Shown in pieces: positions 7,604 to 16,772 of a stretch of DNA of 64,000 nucleotides. A model generated the notes under the pieces. That model saw nothing but the letters and a program-made list of their open reading frames with translations. It was not told where the DNA came from and did no database searches. The first letter of the stretch is position 1, and each line of letters begins with the position of its first letter. A program made the translations under genes and the position numbers. Location of the stretch: the NCBI RefSeq assembly GCF_002154605.1, contig NZ_MUNE01000318.1, forward strand, positions 1-64,000, given 5' to 3'. The DNA comes from Streptomyces milbemycinicus (lineage in GTDB: Bacteria > Actinomycetota > Actinomycetes > Streptomycetales > Streptomycetaceae).

Positions 7604-10600
7604 TCACCTATAGGAAGGAGGGATCCAAGGATCCCAGGCATCTGGAGCTGGTTCCAGTCTGTGTCGCGCGAAGGCTGCGCGTGCGATGTCCTCCAAAGAC
7701 TTGGACCCCGGCAACTGAGCGGGCTGGTAATGACCTGAGAAATTGTCGAACCTGTTGATCACACCGTCGGCGTTGACATCGAATGTGCCGGCCATGAGAA
7801 CGGGCTGTCTCTCTCCCAAGCTTGTATGCCCGGCATCTGGTGCGAGCCTCCACATGTCGTCGTCGTACATCGCGCGCAGCGAACCGTCTAGTTTGACCAC
7901 ATAGTGGTGTCCGCCTGGTTTAAGGGCTTCTCCAGGCTTGATCCCCGCGTCTGCGGGAAGTGCACCCTGCGGTGAGTCGTCCACGCCCGGACGACCGGGA
8001 TGCCACACCTCGGATGACCCACCTCCACACCCCTCCTTGACACCACTGAGCCCCAGTGGGTCTACCCATCCAGTCGGGTTGTGGACGTAAGTGGTGGGGT
8101 TGGGTGCTGGGGTGAGTCCGAGGGGGTCGGGGGTGAGGTAGCGGGCGGTGGTGGGGTCGTAGTAGCGGTGGTGGTTGTAGTGGAGGCCGGTTTCCGGGTC
8201 GTAGTACTGGCCGGGGAAGCGGAGGGGCGTGTAGGTGGTGCTGTCTGCGGTCCAGGTGGTGGTGCCCCAGAGAGTGGCGCGGGTGCGCCAGGCGATGTCG
8301 CCCGTCTCCTCTACGAGTTCAGTAGGTGTACCGACGAGGTCGGTGACGATGGCGAAGAACCGCCGGTCAATCTCCTGCTGGGTAGTTACATCAGTGATGC
8401 GCTCGGTCTGCGCGAGGGGGTGGAGACCTCGATGATCCCAGGTGAGAGTGACCGGGTGGGGCAAGCCGGGTGTGGTGGTGGTCTGTTCGACGAGGGTTGC
8501 GCCTTCCCACGTGAAGTCCACCTGCTCGGCGACCGCGCCGTCGTCCGCTAAGCGTTGTTTGGCGGTGCGGCGGCCGAAGGGGTCGTAGAGGTAGCGCCAC
8601 ACCGCGCCATCGGGGGTGGTGACGGCGGTGAGGCGGTCTTCGGCGTCCCAGGCGTAGCGCCAGGTGTCGGGCTTCTTCGACAAGCGGGTCTTCTGACGGA
8701 GGGTAAGTCGACCCGCATCGTCGTGTTCATAGCGGATGTTGCCCGCGCGGGTGATCCGCGTGCCGACGTAGGCGCGAGTGCCTGTTGAATCCTGTGCGGG
8801 GTGGGCTGCGGGCCAGCTCGCGTGAGTCTGGTTGCCCGCTTCGTCATAGGCATACCTCTCGGTCCAGCCCTGCGCTCGGACCGTGGTAACGCGGCCTGCT
8901 GTGTCGAGATCGAAGGCGCGGCGGCCAGTGAGATGGTCATCGATCGTGGTGACATAGCCGTCGGCGCGGTAGGTGTACGCCCGGTGGCGAACAGGGTCGG
9001 GCGTGGGGCCGGTAAGTGTTTGCTCGGTAAGGCGACCCAAGGGGTCCCAAGTGTGGGTGAGGGTGAGTGCCTCGCCTATGTGGCGGGTGGTTTCGCGGCC
9101 CGCGGCGTCGTGGTCGAAGGCGACGGTGTGGCCGGAGGCCGTCAGGGTGGTGCGGTTGCCAGCAGCGTCGTAGGTGTAGGTGGTGGTGGCGCCAGTGGGG
9201 GTAGTGCGGCGGGTACGGCGGCCTAAGGCGTCGTAGGCGTGGGTCAGGACCCGGCCGTTCACCATCTCGGATTTGACCCGCCCCAGCCGGTCGCGCTGGT
9301 AAATCACCTCCGCCTCCGGGCTGGTGGCCTGGAGTAGGCGGCCTGCCGGGTCGTACGTGTAGCGGGTGACGCGGTCGTCCGCGGCTTTGCTGGCGATGCG
9401 GCCCGTTGCGTCGCGCTCGTAGTGGATCGTCTGGCCGAGCGGGTTGGTGTGAGTCGTGAGGCGGCCTGCCGCGTCGTGGGTGTAGGTGAGGGTGCGGTCG
9501 TCGAAGTCCGTTTCGGCGACCAGGCGTCCCGCTGGGTCGTAGTCGTACGACCAGGACAGGCCCTGGGGGTTGGTGACCTGCGTCAGGCGTAGGTGAGCGT
9601 CATGCGTGAATTCGTAGCGCACGCCGTCAGGGTTGGTGCGCGCGGCCAGCAGGTCGAAGTGGGTGTACTCGTACGAGGTCACCCGGCCCGCCGCGTCGAC
9701 GCTCTTCGTGCAGTTGCCCTCGCCGTCGTACGTCCAGGTTTCCATTGTCCCGTCCGGGTTGGTCCGGGCGACGAGCTTGCCCTCCACCGTCCACCGCAGG
9801 TGCGTGGTGTGGCCCAGGGGGTCGGTGAGGATCACAGGGCGGCCGAAGGCGTCGCGCTGGTAGCGGGTGGTGGCGCCCGGCGGATCCATGATCTCGACTG
9901 GCAGGCCCGCCGCGTCACAACGCACACCTGTGGTCTGACCCAGCGCGTCAGTGATGGCGATCAAGTGACCCCGGTCGTCATAGGCGTACCGGGTGGCGTG
10001 GCCGGTCGGGTCCGTGACACTGGTGTGGTGGCCTGCTTCGTCGTACGCCTGGTTCCAGGTGACGCCGTCCGGGCCGGTAACGGAAGTCGGCAGACCCAGG
10101 GCGTTGTACGTGGCGGTGGACTCGTGGCCGTCCGGACCTGTGATCTTTGTGAGGTTTCCGGCCTCGTCGTAGGTGTAGGCGGTGGTGTGGCCCAGCGGGT
10201 CGGTGTGGGTCAGCGGGCGGTCGTGGCGGTCGTACGTGGCGCGGGTGGTGTGGCCGAGGGGGTTGGTCTCGGCAACCAGCTGGTACGCGTCGTTGAACAG
10301 GTAGCGGGTGGCATGGCCGTCAACCGTCGTGACGGTCGTGATCCGGTGGCCTGTGCCCTGGTCGATGCGGTCGTAGTCGAGACGCAGCGCTATGTGGCCC
10401 GCTTCCCCACCTTGGGCGATGCAGCGATCACGGTTGTCGTAGACGTAGTCGTAACGGCGCTCGTTGGTGTCGGTCCAGGAGATCACCCGGGACTCGTCGT
10501 CGTACTCGAACCTCAGGGGCAGCCCGCTGGAGTTGACGACCTCGGTGAGGTTGCCGTCGGCGTAGCCGTAGCGGATCAGTTCCTGGTCGGTGCCGTCGGC

Positions 10601-12304
10601 GGCTGCGCCTGCCAGGTGGAGGGCTGTGATCCGGCCGTCCTGAGTCGTCAGCTTCAGGTGGTAGCCGGCGGAGTGGACGATTGCGGTCGGTGTGCCGCCG
10701 GAGTCGTATTCGAAGGTGATGAAGTTGCCGGAGCGGTCCGATATCTGCTCCAGCCGCGCCGTCCCGTCGCCTCCGTCGCTCGGGCCGGTGAAGTGGCGGG
10801 TGTGGCCGCCGGCCGGGTCGGTGACGGTGTAGTCGCCGTGCTCGTTCCGGTCGAGCGGCCAGCGGGGACCTGTCTCGGGGAGCGTGGACAGGTCGGGTGC
10901 GGGGTGCGGATAGGACAGCAGCAGGCCGTCCTCGCTGACGAAAACGACGCCTTCGGCGTCGATCTCCAAGCGCTGGTCGACGGTGCTTGACCACGAGGAC
11001 CCGAACCAGCGGCCCTCGGTGTAGCCGGATTCCACACGGCGGGTGAACACCAGCGGCAGCGCACCGGGCAGGGTCACATCCGTCTGCGGCAGGAACATCT
11101 TTCCCGTCGCCAGGTCGATGGGGTCCGTGCCGCCGGAACATTTCTTTTTGCGCGCGAAGGCTTTCTTCCCCCAATTGCGCAGCGAGTCGCGGACCCTGCC
11201 CCGCGGCCGCGCATATTTGCCCGCCGTGATCCCCTTGCGCGCCGCACCGATCCCCTTGGCCCCCAGCACTTCGCCGAAAACCCTGCCGGTGCCCTCGGCA
11301 GGGTCCTTGGCGAACCCGTCCAGCATCTGCTTGCCCGCGCCGTACGGGTCGCTGGCCACATTCACCAGGCCCGCCGCCGTGTTGTTCAAACCGGTCGCGT
11401 ACTCGGCCGGGTGCGTGATGTTGTACGGGTCCAGCGGGTTAACGCTGCGCGCGAAGCCGACAACGCTGGCACCGCCCTTGATCACACCCGCCGTGAAGTG
11501 CGTGGCGTCCAGCTTCAAGCCGGTCAGGCCGTCCTCCGCCTGCTCGAAGTACGACGGCTTGGGCGGCGCCGCGTCCCGCGCCGCCTTGACCGCCGTACGG
11601 GCCGTATCAGCCGCCTCGTTGCGCTGGCGGCGGGCCTCGTCCAGCTTCTGCTGCGCGAGTTTGGCCTTGCCCGGGCCCGGGTCGTGGAACTTCCCCGGCT
11701 TGCAGGCGTCCTTGCCGTCCTCGACAGCCGCGTTGTACGCCACGACCTGCTCGTTGTAAGCCGACACCGCGTCCTTCGACGCCTTCTTCGCCGCCTTGTA
11801 GTCGTCGATGGCCTCCTGCGCCTGGAGCTGCGCCCACTCCACCGTGCCCGCGAACGTCTCCATCGCGAGCGCGGCCTTCTCACACGCGTCGGCGGCCTTG
11901 AACCACTTCTTCGGCTCGACCGCCACCTCCTCGCGGAACGCGTCCGCCGCCTTGCCCTTCCAGTGCGCCGAGTCCAGCCGCTTCAGACCGTCCCCGACGT
12001 CGTTGAACGCCTTCTTGAAATCCCGCAGATGGCCCGCCGTCGAGCGGATCTTGCCCGCACTGCCGTAGATCAGCTTCTTCGGGTCCTCGGTCTCGTCCAG
12101 CCGCATCTCGGCGACATCCGCGCCCAGTTCGTTCGCCACCGAGCGGGACTTGTCACGGACCCAGTCCGCCCCGTCCTCCAAGCCCACCTTGTCCAGGCCG
12201 TCGGCGACCTTGTTGCCGCCCCACTCGATGCCGTCCCCGATGACCTCGGTGCCCTTTTCGACCGCGTCATCGATGAAGTCCGGCGTCAGGTCGAGTCCGC
12301 CCAT
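7604..12304 (-). CDS. RHS-repeat polymorphic toxin with T7SS-type N terminus
   Basis: A 1,566-aa antibacterial toxin carrier. Residues 1-260 are a helical WXG100/LXG-like region (AHWKGKAADAFREEV) that suits type VII-like export. The DUF6531 entry motif, GGTDPIDLATGKMFLPQTDV, follows near 395. About 25 YD/RHS repeats of the YTYDAAGNRT kind form the shell up to about 1,360. The RHS core ends at YDPETGLHYNHHRYYDP ... YLTPDPLGL and NPTGWVDPLGL. The exchangeable tip is residues 1420-1566, with GGHHYVVKLDGSLRAMYDD and DGVINRFDNFSGHYQP. I do not know its activity; the His-rich start and SGHYQP resemble other RHS/LXG toxin tips. The tip DNA (7604-8044) looks less GC-rich than the repeats, as expected for swapped tips. 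The ATG overlaps the stop of the upstream partner by one base. Confidence 0.93.
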   Translation of the reverse strand: MGGLDLTPDFIDDAVEKGTEVIGDGIEWGGNKVADGLDKVGLEDGADWVRDKSRSVANELGADVAEMRLDETEDPKKLIYGSAGKIRSTAGHLRDFKKAFNDVGDGLKRLDSAHWKGKAADAFREEVAVEPKKWFKAADACEKAALAMETFAGTVEWAQLQAQEAIDDYKAAKKASKDAVSAYNEQVVAYNAAVEDGKDACKPGKFHDPGPGKAKLAQQKLDEARRQRNEAADTARTAVKAARDAAPPKPSYFEQAEDGLTGLKLDATHFTAGVIKGGASVVGFARSVNPLDPYNITHPAEYATGLNNTAAGLVNVASDPYGAGKQMLDGFAKDPAEGTGRVFGEVLGAKGIGAARKGITAGKYARPRGRVRDSLRNWGKKAFARKKKCSGGTDPIDLATGKMFLPQTDVTLPGALPLVFTRRVESGYTEGRWFGSSWSSTVDQRLEIDAEGVVFVSEDGLLLSYPHPAPDLSTLPETGPRWPLDRNEHGDYTVTDPAGGHTRHFTGPSDGGDGTARLEQISDRSGNFITFEYDSGGTPTAIVHSAGYHLKLTTQDGRITALHLAGAAADGTDQELIRYGYADGNLTEVVNSSGLPLRFEYDDESRVISWTDTNERRYDYVYDNRDRCIAQGGEAGHIALRLDYDRIDQGTGHRITTVTTVDGHATRYLFNDAYQLVAETNPLGHTTRATYDRHDRPLTHTDPLGHTTAYTYDEAGNLTKITGPDGHESTATYNALGLPTSVTGPDGVTWNQAYDEAGHHTSVTDPTGHATRYAYDDRGHLIAITDALGQTTGVRCDAAGLPVEIMDPPGATTRYQRDAFGRPVILTDPLGHTTHLRWTVEGKLVARTNPDGTMETWTYDGEGNCTKSVDAAGRVTSYEYTHFDLLAARTNPDGVRYEFTHDAHLRLTQVTNPQGLSWSYDYDPAGRLVAETDFDDRTLTYTHDAAGRLTTHTNPLGQTIHYERDATGRIASKAADDRVTRYTYDPAGRLLQATSPEAEVIYQRDRLGRVKSEMVNGRVLTHAYDALGRRTRRTTPTGATTTYTYDAAGNRTTLTASGHTVAFDHDAAGRETTRHIGEALTLTHTWDPLGRLTEQTLTGPTPDPVRHRAYTYRADGYVTTIDDHLTGRRAFDLDTAGRVTTVRAQGWTERYAYDEAGNQTHASWPAAHPAQDSTGTRAYVGTRITRAGNIRYEHDDAGRLTLRQKTRLSKKPDTWRYAWDAEDRLTAVTTPDGAVWRYLYDPFGRRTAKQRLADDGAVAEQVDFTWEGATLVEQTTTTPGLPHPVTLTWDHRGLHPLAQTERITDVTTQQEIDRRFFAIVTDLVGTPTELVEETGDIAWRTRATLWGTTTWTADSTTYTPLRFPGQYYDPETGLHYNHHRYYDPTTARYLTPDPLGLTPAPNPTTYVHNPTGWVDPLGLSGVKEGCGGGSSEVWHPGRPGVDDSPQGALPADAGIKPGEALKPGGHHYVVKLDGSLRAMYDDDMWRLAPDAGHTSLGERQPVLMAGTFDVNADGVINRFDNFSGHYQPAQLPGSKSLEDIARAAFARHRLEPAPDAWDPWIPPSYR

Positions 12305-12894
12305 CAGCCCTCACCGCCAACCTGGTCGCCGCCCTGCTCAGCGGGCGGGACGGCGTAATGGGCGATACGGCTGGTGCCGCCTATCTTGTCGCCCGTGGCC
12401 TGCCAGGTGCCCTTGATCTCCTCGCTCGCCTTCTCGTACGACTCCTTGCTGTAGTCCGGGCGCCAGGTGTCCCCCGAGAACAGCTCGCCCCACTTCTTCT
12501 GGGTGACCTCCTCCTCGCTCAGATGCGGGTTCCCGGCCACCGAGTTCGCCACGACCTTGAACGTGCCGTCGATGTACTGGTCTTCCTCCCACTGCATCCC
12601 GGCCGCCAGGCCCACCTTCTTCGCCAGCTTGTTCGCGTCCTGGATCAGGCCGCGCACGCCCCACTCCCAGCGCTCACAGAAGTCCTCGAAGTCCTTGGCC
12701 AGCCCGTTGTGTCCCGCCTCCATCGACGTCAGCGACAACTCGTCGAACCCCGACCCCATCACCGCGTCCGTCGCCGACCCGATGTCCTTCAACTCGCTGA
12801 TCGCCGCCCGCAACCCCTTGGTGATGTCCTGTAACGCCTCCTTGTCCAGCTTCAGGTCCGGCTCCTTGCCGCCACCGCCCCCACCGCCGCTCAT
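12304..12894 (-). CDS. WXG100-like partner of the RHS toxin
   Basis: A 196-aa helical protein with a Gly-rich head (MSGGGGGGGKEPDL), then a helical pair containing SLTSMEAGHNGLAKDFEDF and ERWEWGVRGLIQDANKLAKK. This is the layout of ESX/T7SS-associated partner or chaperone proteins. The chosen ATG 12894 has AGGGAGGG seven bases upstream; an in-frame extension to 13050 has none and is Arg-rich junk. Its stop overlaps the RHS gene's ATG (TGATG), so the two are coupled. It probably pairs with the N-terminal domain of the toxin for secretion. Confidence 0.82.
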   Translation of the reverse strand: MSGGGGGGGKEPDLKLDKEALQDITKGLRAAISELKDIGSATDAVMGSGFDELSLTSMEAGHNGLAKDFEDFCERWEWGVRGLIQDANKLAKKVGLAAGMQWEEDQYIDGTFKVVANSVAGNPHLSEEEVTQKKWGELFSGDTWRPDYSKESYEKASEEIKGTWQATGDKIGGTSRIAHYAVPPAEQGGDQVGGEG

Positions 12895-13375
12895 CGGGCG
12901 CCCTCCCTGGGCAGGGCGACGCACAGGGCAGGTCTGAGCTCTGCTACACGCGTAGCGACTCCACAGCGGCTGCCCCGTCGTATCGCGATCTGCCCCAGCA
13001 GGCTCATCACGCCCCCTTGCCCTCCCTCGTCGAACCCCCGTGCTACGCAACGGTATTCGATTGGCAACGGAGTGTCACCGCCATTGGAGGGCGTGTCGCG
13101 GGTCAGTGCGGTGGTGAGTGCCCAACGCTTGATTGCGCTCCGGCTCAGCACCACTGGGCGGCATGCGGCTCTGGCGGGTGCGGGCATCGTCTCGCGCCTT
13201 CGGCGCAGGGCGGCCGGCAGCGGGGAGGAGGGCGGTGGGGCTGCCGCCGTCGCCATCAGGTGGCCTGACGGGCCGGTGGCTCGTGACTGGGTGGGTGGTG
13301 CGACGTGGCGGGAAGGGGCAGCGGCGCATTATCGGCTGGGCGCCCGCGAAGCGGGGCAGGGCGGTCCGATCAGGG

Positions 13376-13447
13376 CCTCCCTCCACCCCCTTGCAAAAAA
13401 TCGTTTGATGGAGAGCAAGCGATTTTTTGCAAGGGGGTGGGGGGAGG
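13376..13447. repeat. Long palindromic element (28-bp arms)
   Basis: The arms at 13376-13403 and 13420-13447 are reverse complements apart from one A/G position, around a 16-base loop (13404-13419). Each arm joins a purine/pyrimidine-skewed block (CCTCCCTCCACCCCC) to an A-rich block (TTGCAAAAAATCG), very unlike the surrounding coding DNA. The A-run in a 70%-GC genome is striking. It ends ten bases before the AraC fragment begins. It could be a mobile palindromic repeat or a strong hairpin; there is no long terminal T tract to make it a classic terminator. Confidence 0.85.
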
Positions 13448-13456
13448 GCTCCGCTC

Positions 13457-13596
13457 GGGCCGCCCAACGCATCGCGGCCCGCTGGGGACTTACCAACTGC
13501 CCCCATTGCAGCGGCGCCTTCCGCACCGCCTACGGCCTACCTCCCAAGGACTACCGGCAGCTGCGCCGAACCCAGCAGCAGGACACGCCTCGATGA
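13457..13596 (+). pseudogene. AraC-family regulator, C-terminal fragment
   Basis: The frame ending at TGA 13594-13596 reads AAQRIAARWGLTNCPHCSGA and then FRTAYGLPPKDYRQL. It aligns with the second HTH of AraC proteins (usual form AARWGFTNPAHFSRAFRAAYG-PPREYR), with Cys in place of the usual Phe in NCPHC. Everything before this point is missing and the palindrome starts there instead, so the gene was cut at the element. Confidence 0.7.
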
Positions 13597-13947
13597 CGAC
13601 CGGGCCGCAGCGGGGACCAGCCCCAGGGGGACGGTCCCCGGCAGGCCGGGGCTCACTGAGCGCCCGGCTCACGGGGCTGGCGCGGAGTACTAAGAGGAAG
13701 GCGCTGTCTGCTAACAATGCGGCGCCGGGAGGGGATCGGGAGGGGACCCGGTACGCCTCGCCGAGCCACGGTACGGTCACGTTGCGCCACGAACAGGCGG
13801 CGGAACGGCCGCTGTTGCAAACTCCGCACAAACCAGACCCCAGGATCTTCCCAGCCCGACTCTCGGTAAGTTCCCTTCCGTTATTGCGCTCTGTTACCTT
13901 CCTAGTTCTGCCATGAAGAACGTGGTACACGGGTGGAGGAAGGCAGT

Positions 13948-14433
13948 ATGGGGGACACAGGACTGTCTGAGCGTTGGCAGGCGTTTTACGACGCGGCGGG
14001 CGGAACGGATAGCGGCGGCAAAGACGTCCAAACCAGGCTGGCCAGTGCGGACGGGGATAAAGGGGGCGGCAAGGGCGGATCCGACGGCGATCTGAAATCG
14101 TCGAAGGGGCCGTGGAATGCCGCGTCAAACGCCCTGGACGATCTGCGCCGGAATGCCACGACCGCGCTGGGCGACCTCAAACACGGCCAGGAGGGCGCGG
14201 GAGTCGCCAGCAAGGGCGTCGAGGGGCTGGAGAGTACGTCCATGCAGCAGCGGGTCTTCAACTCCTGGGAGGCCCGGCTGACGGTCGTACGCGACGAATG
14301 CGGCGAACTCATGGGGAAGCTGCAGAAGGCGGGCAAGGACCTCGGTAATCAGGACGACGCGATAGAGGCTCTGTTCAAGGCGCAGGATACGAGGCCCATA
14401 CCCCCGCCGGGCGGCCCGTCGGGGAGCTGGTGA
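13948..14433 (+). CDS. WXG100/ESX-like helical protein
   Basis: A 161-aa soluble protein. ATG 13948 is preceded by GGAGGAAGG, better than GTG 13933. It has a low-complexity Gly/Lys/Ser stretch (about 25-55), then a long helical half containing VFNSWEARLTVVRDECGELM and LQKAGKDLGNQDDAIEALF, and a Pro-rich tail. Its stop overlaps the GTG of the DUF1023 hydrolase. Small proteins like this precede DUF1023 hydrolases in many Streptomyces and are treated as T7SS-type substrates or partners. No catalytic motif is present. Confidence 0.75.
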   Translation: MGDTGLSERWQAFYDAAGGTDSGGKDVQTRLASADGDKGGGKGGSDGDLKSSKGPWNAASNALDDLRRNATTALGDLKHGQEGAGVASKGVEGLESTSMQQRVFNSWEARLTVVRDECGELMGKLQKAGKDLGNQDDAIEALFKAQDTRPIPPPGGPSGSW

Positions 14434-16196
14434 CCCGCGTCATGGTGACTTTCGCGCAGTTGAAGGCGGTCGACCCCGCTCAGTTCGAGCAGGCGGCGGA
14501 CGGCTGGCACAAGGTGAGCAGCAGTGCCAGTGCGGCCAAGGACCGGCTGGACAATGAGATCAACGCGAAGCTTCGCGGGGGCCTGAAGGGCCAGGGGGTT
14601 GGTGCGGCGCTGGGCCGGCTGGAGCGGCTGAGCGAGAACTTCCACTACATGCAGGTGGAGTGCTCGCTGATCCTGACGGCGTTGAACGGGCTGGCCGCGG
14701 AGTTGCGGGCGGCGAAGAAGAAACTGGACAACGCCGTCCAGGACGCGCGGGACGCGGGGATGACCGTCAAGGAAGACGGTTCGGTGGAGTACAAGCCCCC
14801 GCTGGTGCTGCTGCCCGGCCAGGAGTACGAGCCGGCCGGCAACGGCCGCACCCCGTTCGTCGCCACGACGCCGAAGCAGCAGGCCCAGGGGTTCGCCGAC
14901 CGGATCGGCGACGCGCTCAAGGACGCGACCGAGGCTGACGGCAAGTACGCCAAGACGCTGGGCAAGCTGATCACGGTGGCCGATCTGTCGGTCACCAAGG
15001 AGGACTGGACCGACGCGGACAAGGACCGGGGCGACGTCAAGAAGACGGTCGGCGACTATCTGCGCGATATCCCCAAGGACAAGTCCCCGAAGGACAACGC
15101 CGCCTGGTGGAAGAGCCTCAGCAAAGAGGAGCAGGCGGAATACATCTCCCTCTACCCCGCGAGCCTGGGCAAGCTGGACGGCCTTCCCGCCGAGGACCGT
15201 GACGAGGCCAACCGCGTCTGGTTCAACGAGCAGCGGGCCAAGTACCAGACCGAGCTGGACAATCCGCCGGCCGAGCCGAAGCCGAAGTACATCCTGGCCG
15301 GACGGTCCATGGTCCTCAATCCGGAGTGGACCAAGTGGGACAACCATATTAAGCATGTGAAGTCCTCCCTCAACGGTATGAAGCGCATTCAGATGCGTTT
15401 CGACGACACAGGGAAGGTCGACGCCTTCGACAACACCCGGCCCTCCGGTTACAAGCCGACCGGCGACGGGCTGCCGCCCGCATTTCTGCTGGATTTCGAC
15501 CCCGAGAAGAACGGGCGCGCGATCATCGCCAACGGCGACCCTGACAAGGCCGATCACACCGCCGTGATGGTCGGCGGCACCAACGGCACGCTCGGCGGCA
15601 TCAACAAACCCGTCATCGCGGGCACCAACCTCTGGCAGGCAGCCAGCGCGATGCCGGGTGAGCCCAAGGTGTCGACCATCACCTGGCACGGTTACGACGC
15701 TCCGCAGAACTTTTTCCCGGAAGCCATGAAGGACAAATACGCGGACAAAGCGGGGCCGGATCTCAATCAATTCCTGTCGGGGCTGCGCACCGCCCATGAC
15801 CCGTCGGCAGGCGACCACCTGTCGGTGCAGGCGCAGAGCTACGGCACCGTGGTCGTGGGCTCCGCCGCCCGCCAGGGCGATCTGCCGGCGGACGATGTGA
15901 TGCTCAGCGGCAGTCCCGGCGTCCAGGTGGGGCGGGCCAAGGATCTGGACGTGCCCTCAGGGCATGTGTGGAACCAGAAGGCAGAGGGTGACTGGGTGCC
16001 CAAGTGGGGGGCGCCCACTCATGGCCACCATGAGGGTCTGACGCAGTTCATCACCCCCAGCGACGCCGTCTTCGGCGCCAACCAGATGTCCACCGACACC
16101 CATGGGCACGGAAACTACTGGCTGGCCGGTTCGGAGAGCCTGGAGAACCAGGCGAGAGTCGTGGTGGGACGCTACGACGAGGTCCAGTTGAAGTAG
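14430..16196 (+). CDS. DUF1023 alpha/beta-hydrolase with helical N terminus
   Basis: Residues 1-130 are a WXG-type helical hairpin (FEQAADGWHKVSSSASAAKD and LERLSENFHYMQVEC). Residues about 270-560 form the DUF1023 hydrolase core. The nucleophile is in the AQSYG elbow (QAQSYGTVVVGSAA), an acidic residue lies in LPADDVMLSGSPG, and a His-rich segment GAPTHGHHE is followed by THGHGNYW near the end. Substrate unknown; related proteins are often called esterases. The start is GTG 14430, overlapping the previous stop by four bases; ATG 14442 is a possible alternative. With its neighbours it forms a three-gene operon (13948-16700). No signal peptide, so export would depend on the WXG-like head. Confidence 0.82.
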   Translation: MTRVMVTFAQLKAVDPAQFEQAADGWHKVSSSASAAKDRLDNEINAKLRGGLKGQGVGAALGRLERLSENFHYMQVECSLILTALNGLAAELRAAKKKLDNAVQDARDAGMTVKEDGSVEYKPPLVLLPGQEYEPAGNGRTPFVATTPKQQAQGFADRIGDALKDATEADGKYAKTLGKLITVADLSVTKEDWTDADKDRGDVKKTVGDYLRDIPKDKSPKDNAAWWKSLSKEEQAEYISLYPASLGKLDGLPAEDRDEANRVWFNEQRAKYQTELDNPPAEPKPKYILAGRSMVLNPEWTKWDNHIKHVKSSLNGMKRIQMRFDDTGKVDAFDNTRPSGYKPTGDGLPPAFLLDFDPEKNGRAIIANGDPDKADHTAVMVGGTNGTLGGINKPVIAGTNLWQAASAMPGEPKVSTITWHGYDAPQNFFPEAMKDKYADKAGPDLNQFLSGLRTAHDPSAGDHLSVQAQSYGTVVVGSAARQGDLPADDVMLSGSPGVQVGRAKDLDVPSGHVWNQKAEGDWVPKWGAPTHGHHEGLTQFITPSDAVFGANQMSTDTHGHGNYWLAGSESLENQARVVVGRYDEVQLK

Positions 16197-16211
16197 CGGG
16201 GGTAATTTTCG

Positions 16212-16700
16212 ATGTCCGACTCCGATGACCTCGGTCTCGGCTACACGCCCGAGGTGCGGGAGGTCCCCGCGCTGCGGGAGGAGGCCAGGCGGCTCTCCAG
16301 TGAGCTGTACGACCTGCTGCGGGTGAAGGGGAAGACGACCGCGCCCGGCCCAGTCGCGGACGTGTGCGGCGACTTGGACCCCGAGACGTTCTATGTCATC
16401 CGCCATCTGTGGTCGCTGTACGGCCTGCCGGCCGGGGATCTCGAGGCCGGCTGGCAGGGGCTCAAGGAGGACCTTCCCCGGCACGGCTGGGAGATCGTCC
16501 ACGAGGGGCGGGAGTCGACCGTCGCCCAGTCCCCGTTCCTGATGGCCGACTCCACCCAGAAGAAGTTCACCCTGAAGGCCACCTTGCTGATCCCGACCGC
16601 ACGGGACGCCGAGCGGAGCGGTGCGGAGCCCGGGATCATGTTCCATCTCGTCTCCGCCTGCTTCCGGGTCCCCGACGGCACCACGGTGGACGAGTACTGA
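16212..16700 (+). CDS. Hypothetical 162-aa protein, third gene of the DUF1023 operon
   Basis: Soluble protein without signal peptide. The helical first half (PALREEARRLSSELYDLLR) is followed by a beta-rich second half (KKFTLKATLLIPT, IMFHLVSACFRVPDG). It starts 15 bases after the hydrolase stop behind GGGGGT and ends before a terminator, so it is the last gene of the operon. In its position it could be an immunity or accessory factor for the upstream protein; nothing in its sequence proves this. Confidence 0.7.
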   Translation: MSDSDDLGLGYTPEVREVPALREEARRLSSELYDLLRVKGKTTAPGPVADVCGDLDPETFYVIRHLWSLYGLPAGDLEAGWQGLKEDLPRHGWEIVHEGRESTVAQSPFLMADSTQKKFTLKATLLIPTARDAERSGAEPGIMFHLVSACFRVPDGTTVDEY

Positions 16701-16722
16701 GCCCTCACAGGGCACACACGCT

Positions 16723-16743
16723 CCCGGTCGCCCGGTGACCGGG
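16723..16743. terminator. Short GC hairpin after the DUF1023 operon
   Basis: CCCGGTC and GACCGGG are a perfect 7-bp inverted repeat with a 7-base loop, 22 bases after the stop at 16700. There is no T tract. Reasonable as a Streptomyces terminator. Confidence 0.5.
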
Positions 16744-16772
16744 GCCGCCAACCCCGTGGCGCATCGGGCATC

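Larger units (their letters stand above)
12895..13947. other. 1.05-kb gap with no intact gene
   Basis: Separates two operons that point away from each other. It holds an AraC-type C-terminal fragment (13457-13596) and a 72-base palindrome (13376-13447). Bases 12895-13370 and 13600-13930 have ORFs in several frames, but none with family resemblance, a good ribosome site or consistent coding bias. The promoters of both flanking operons must lie here. It looks like a decayed gene region. Confidence 0.6.

Noticed and set aside
9593-10990. 465-aa plus-strand ORF inside the RHS gene
   Set aside because: Antisense shadow of YD repeats; its Val/Gly-rich sequence follows from the repeat codons.
13600-13932. 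Several ORFs upstream of the DUF1023 operon
   Set aside because: No ribosome site, no domain and mutually overlapping frames; better seen as promoter and decayed DNA.
14349-15818. 489-aa minus-strand ORF over the DUF1023 hydrolase
   Set aside because: Shadow frame; low-complexity Val/Gly/Leu/Arg composition and no family resemblance.
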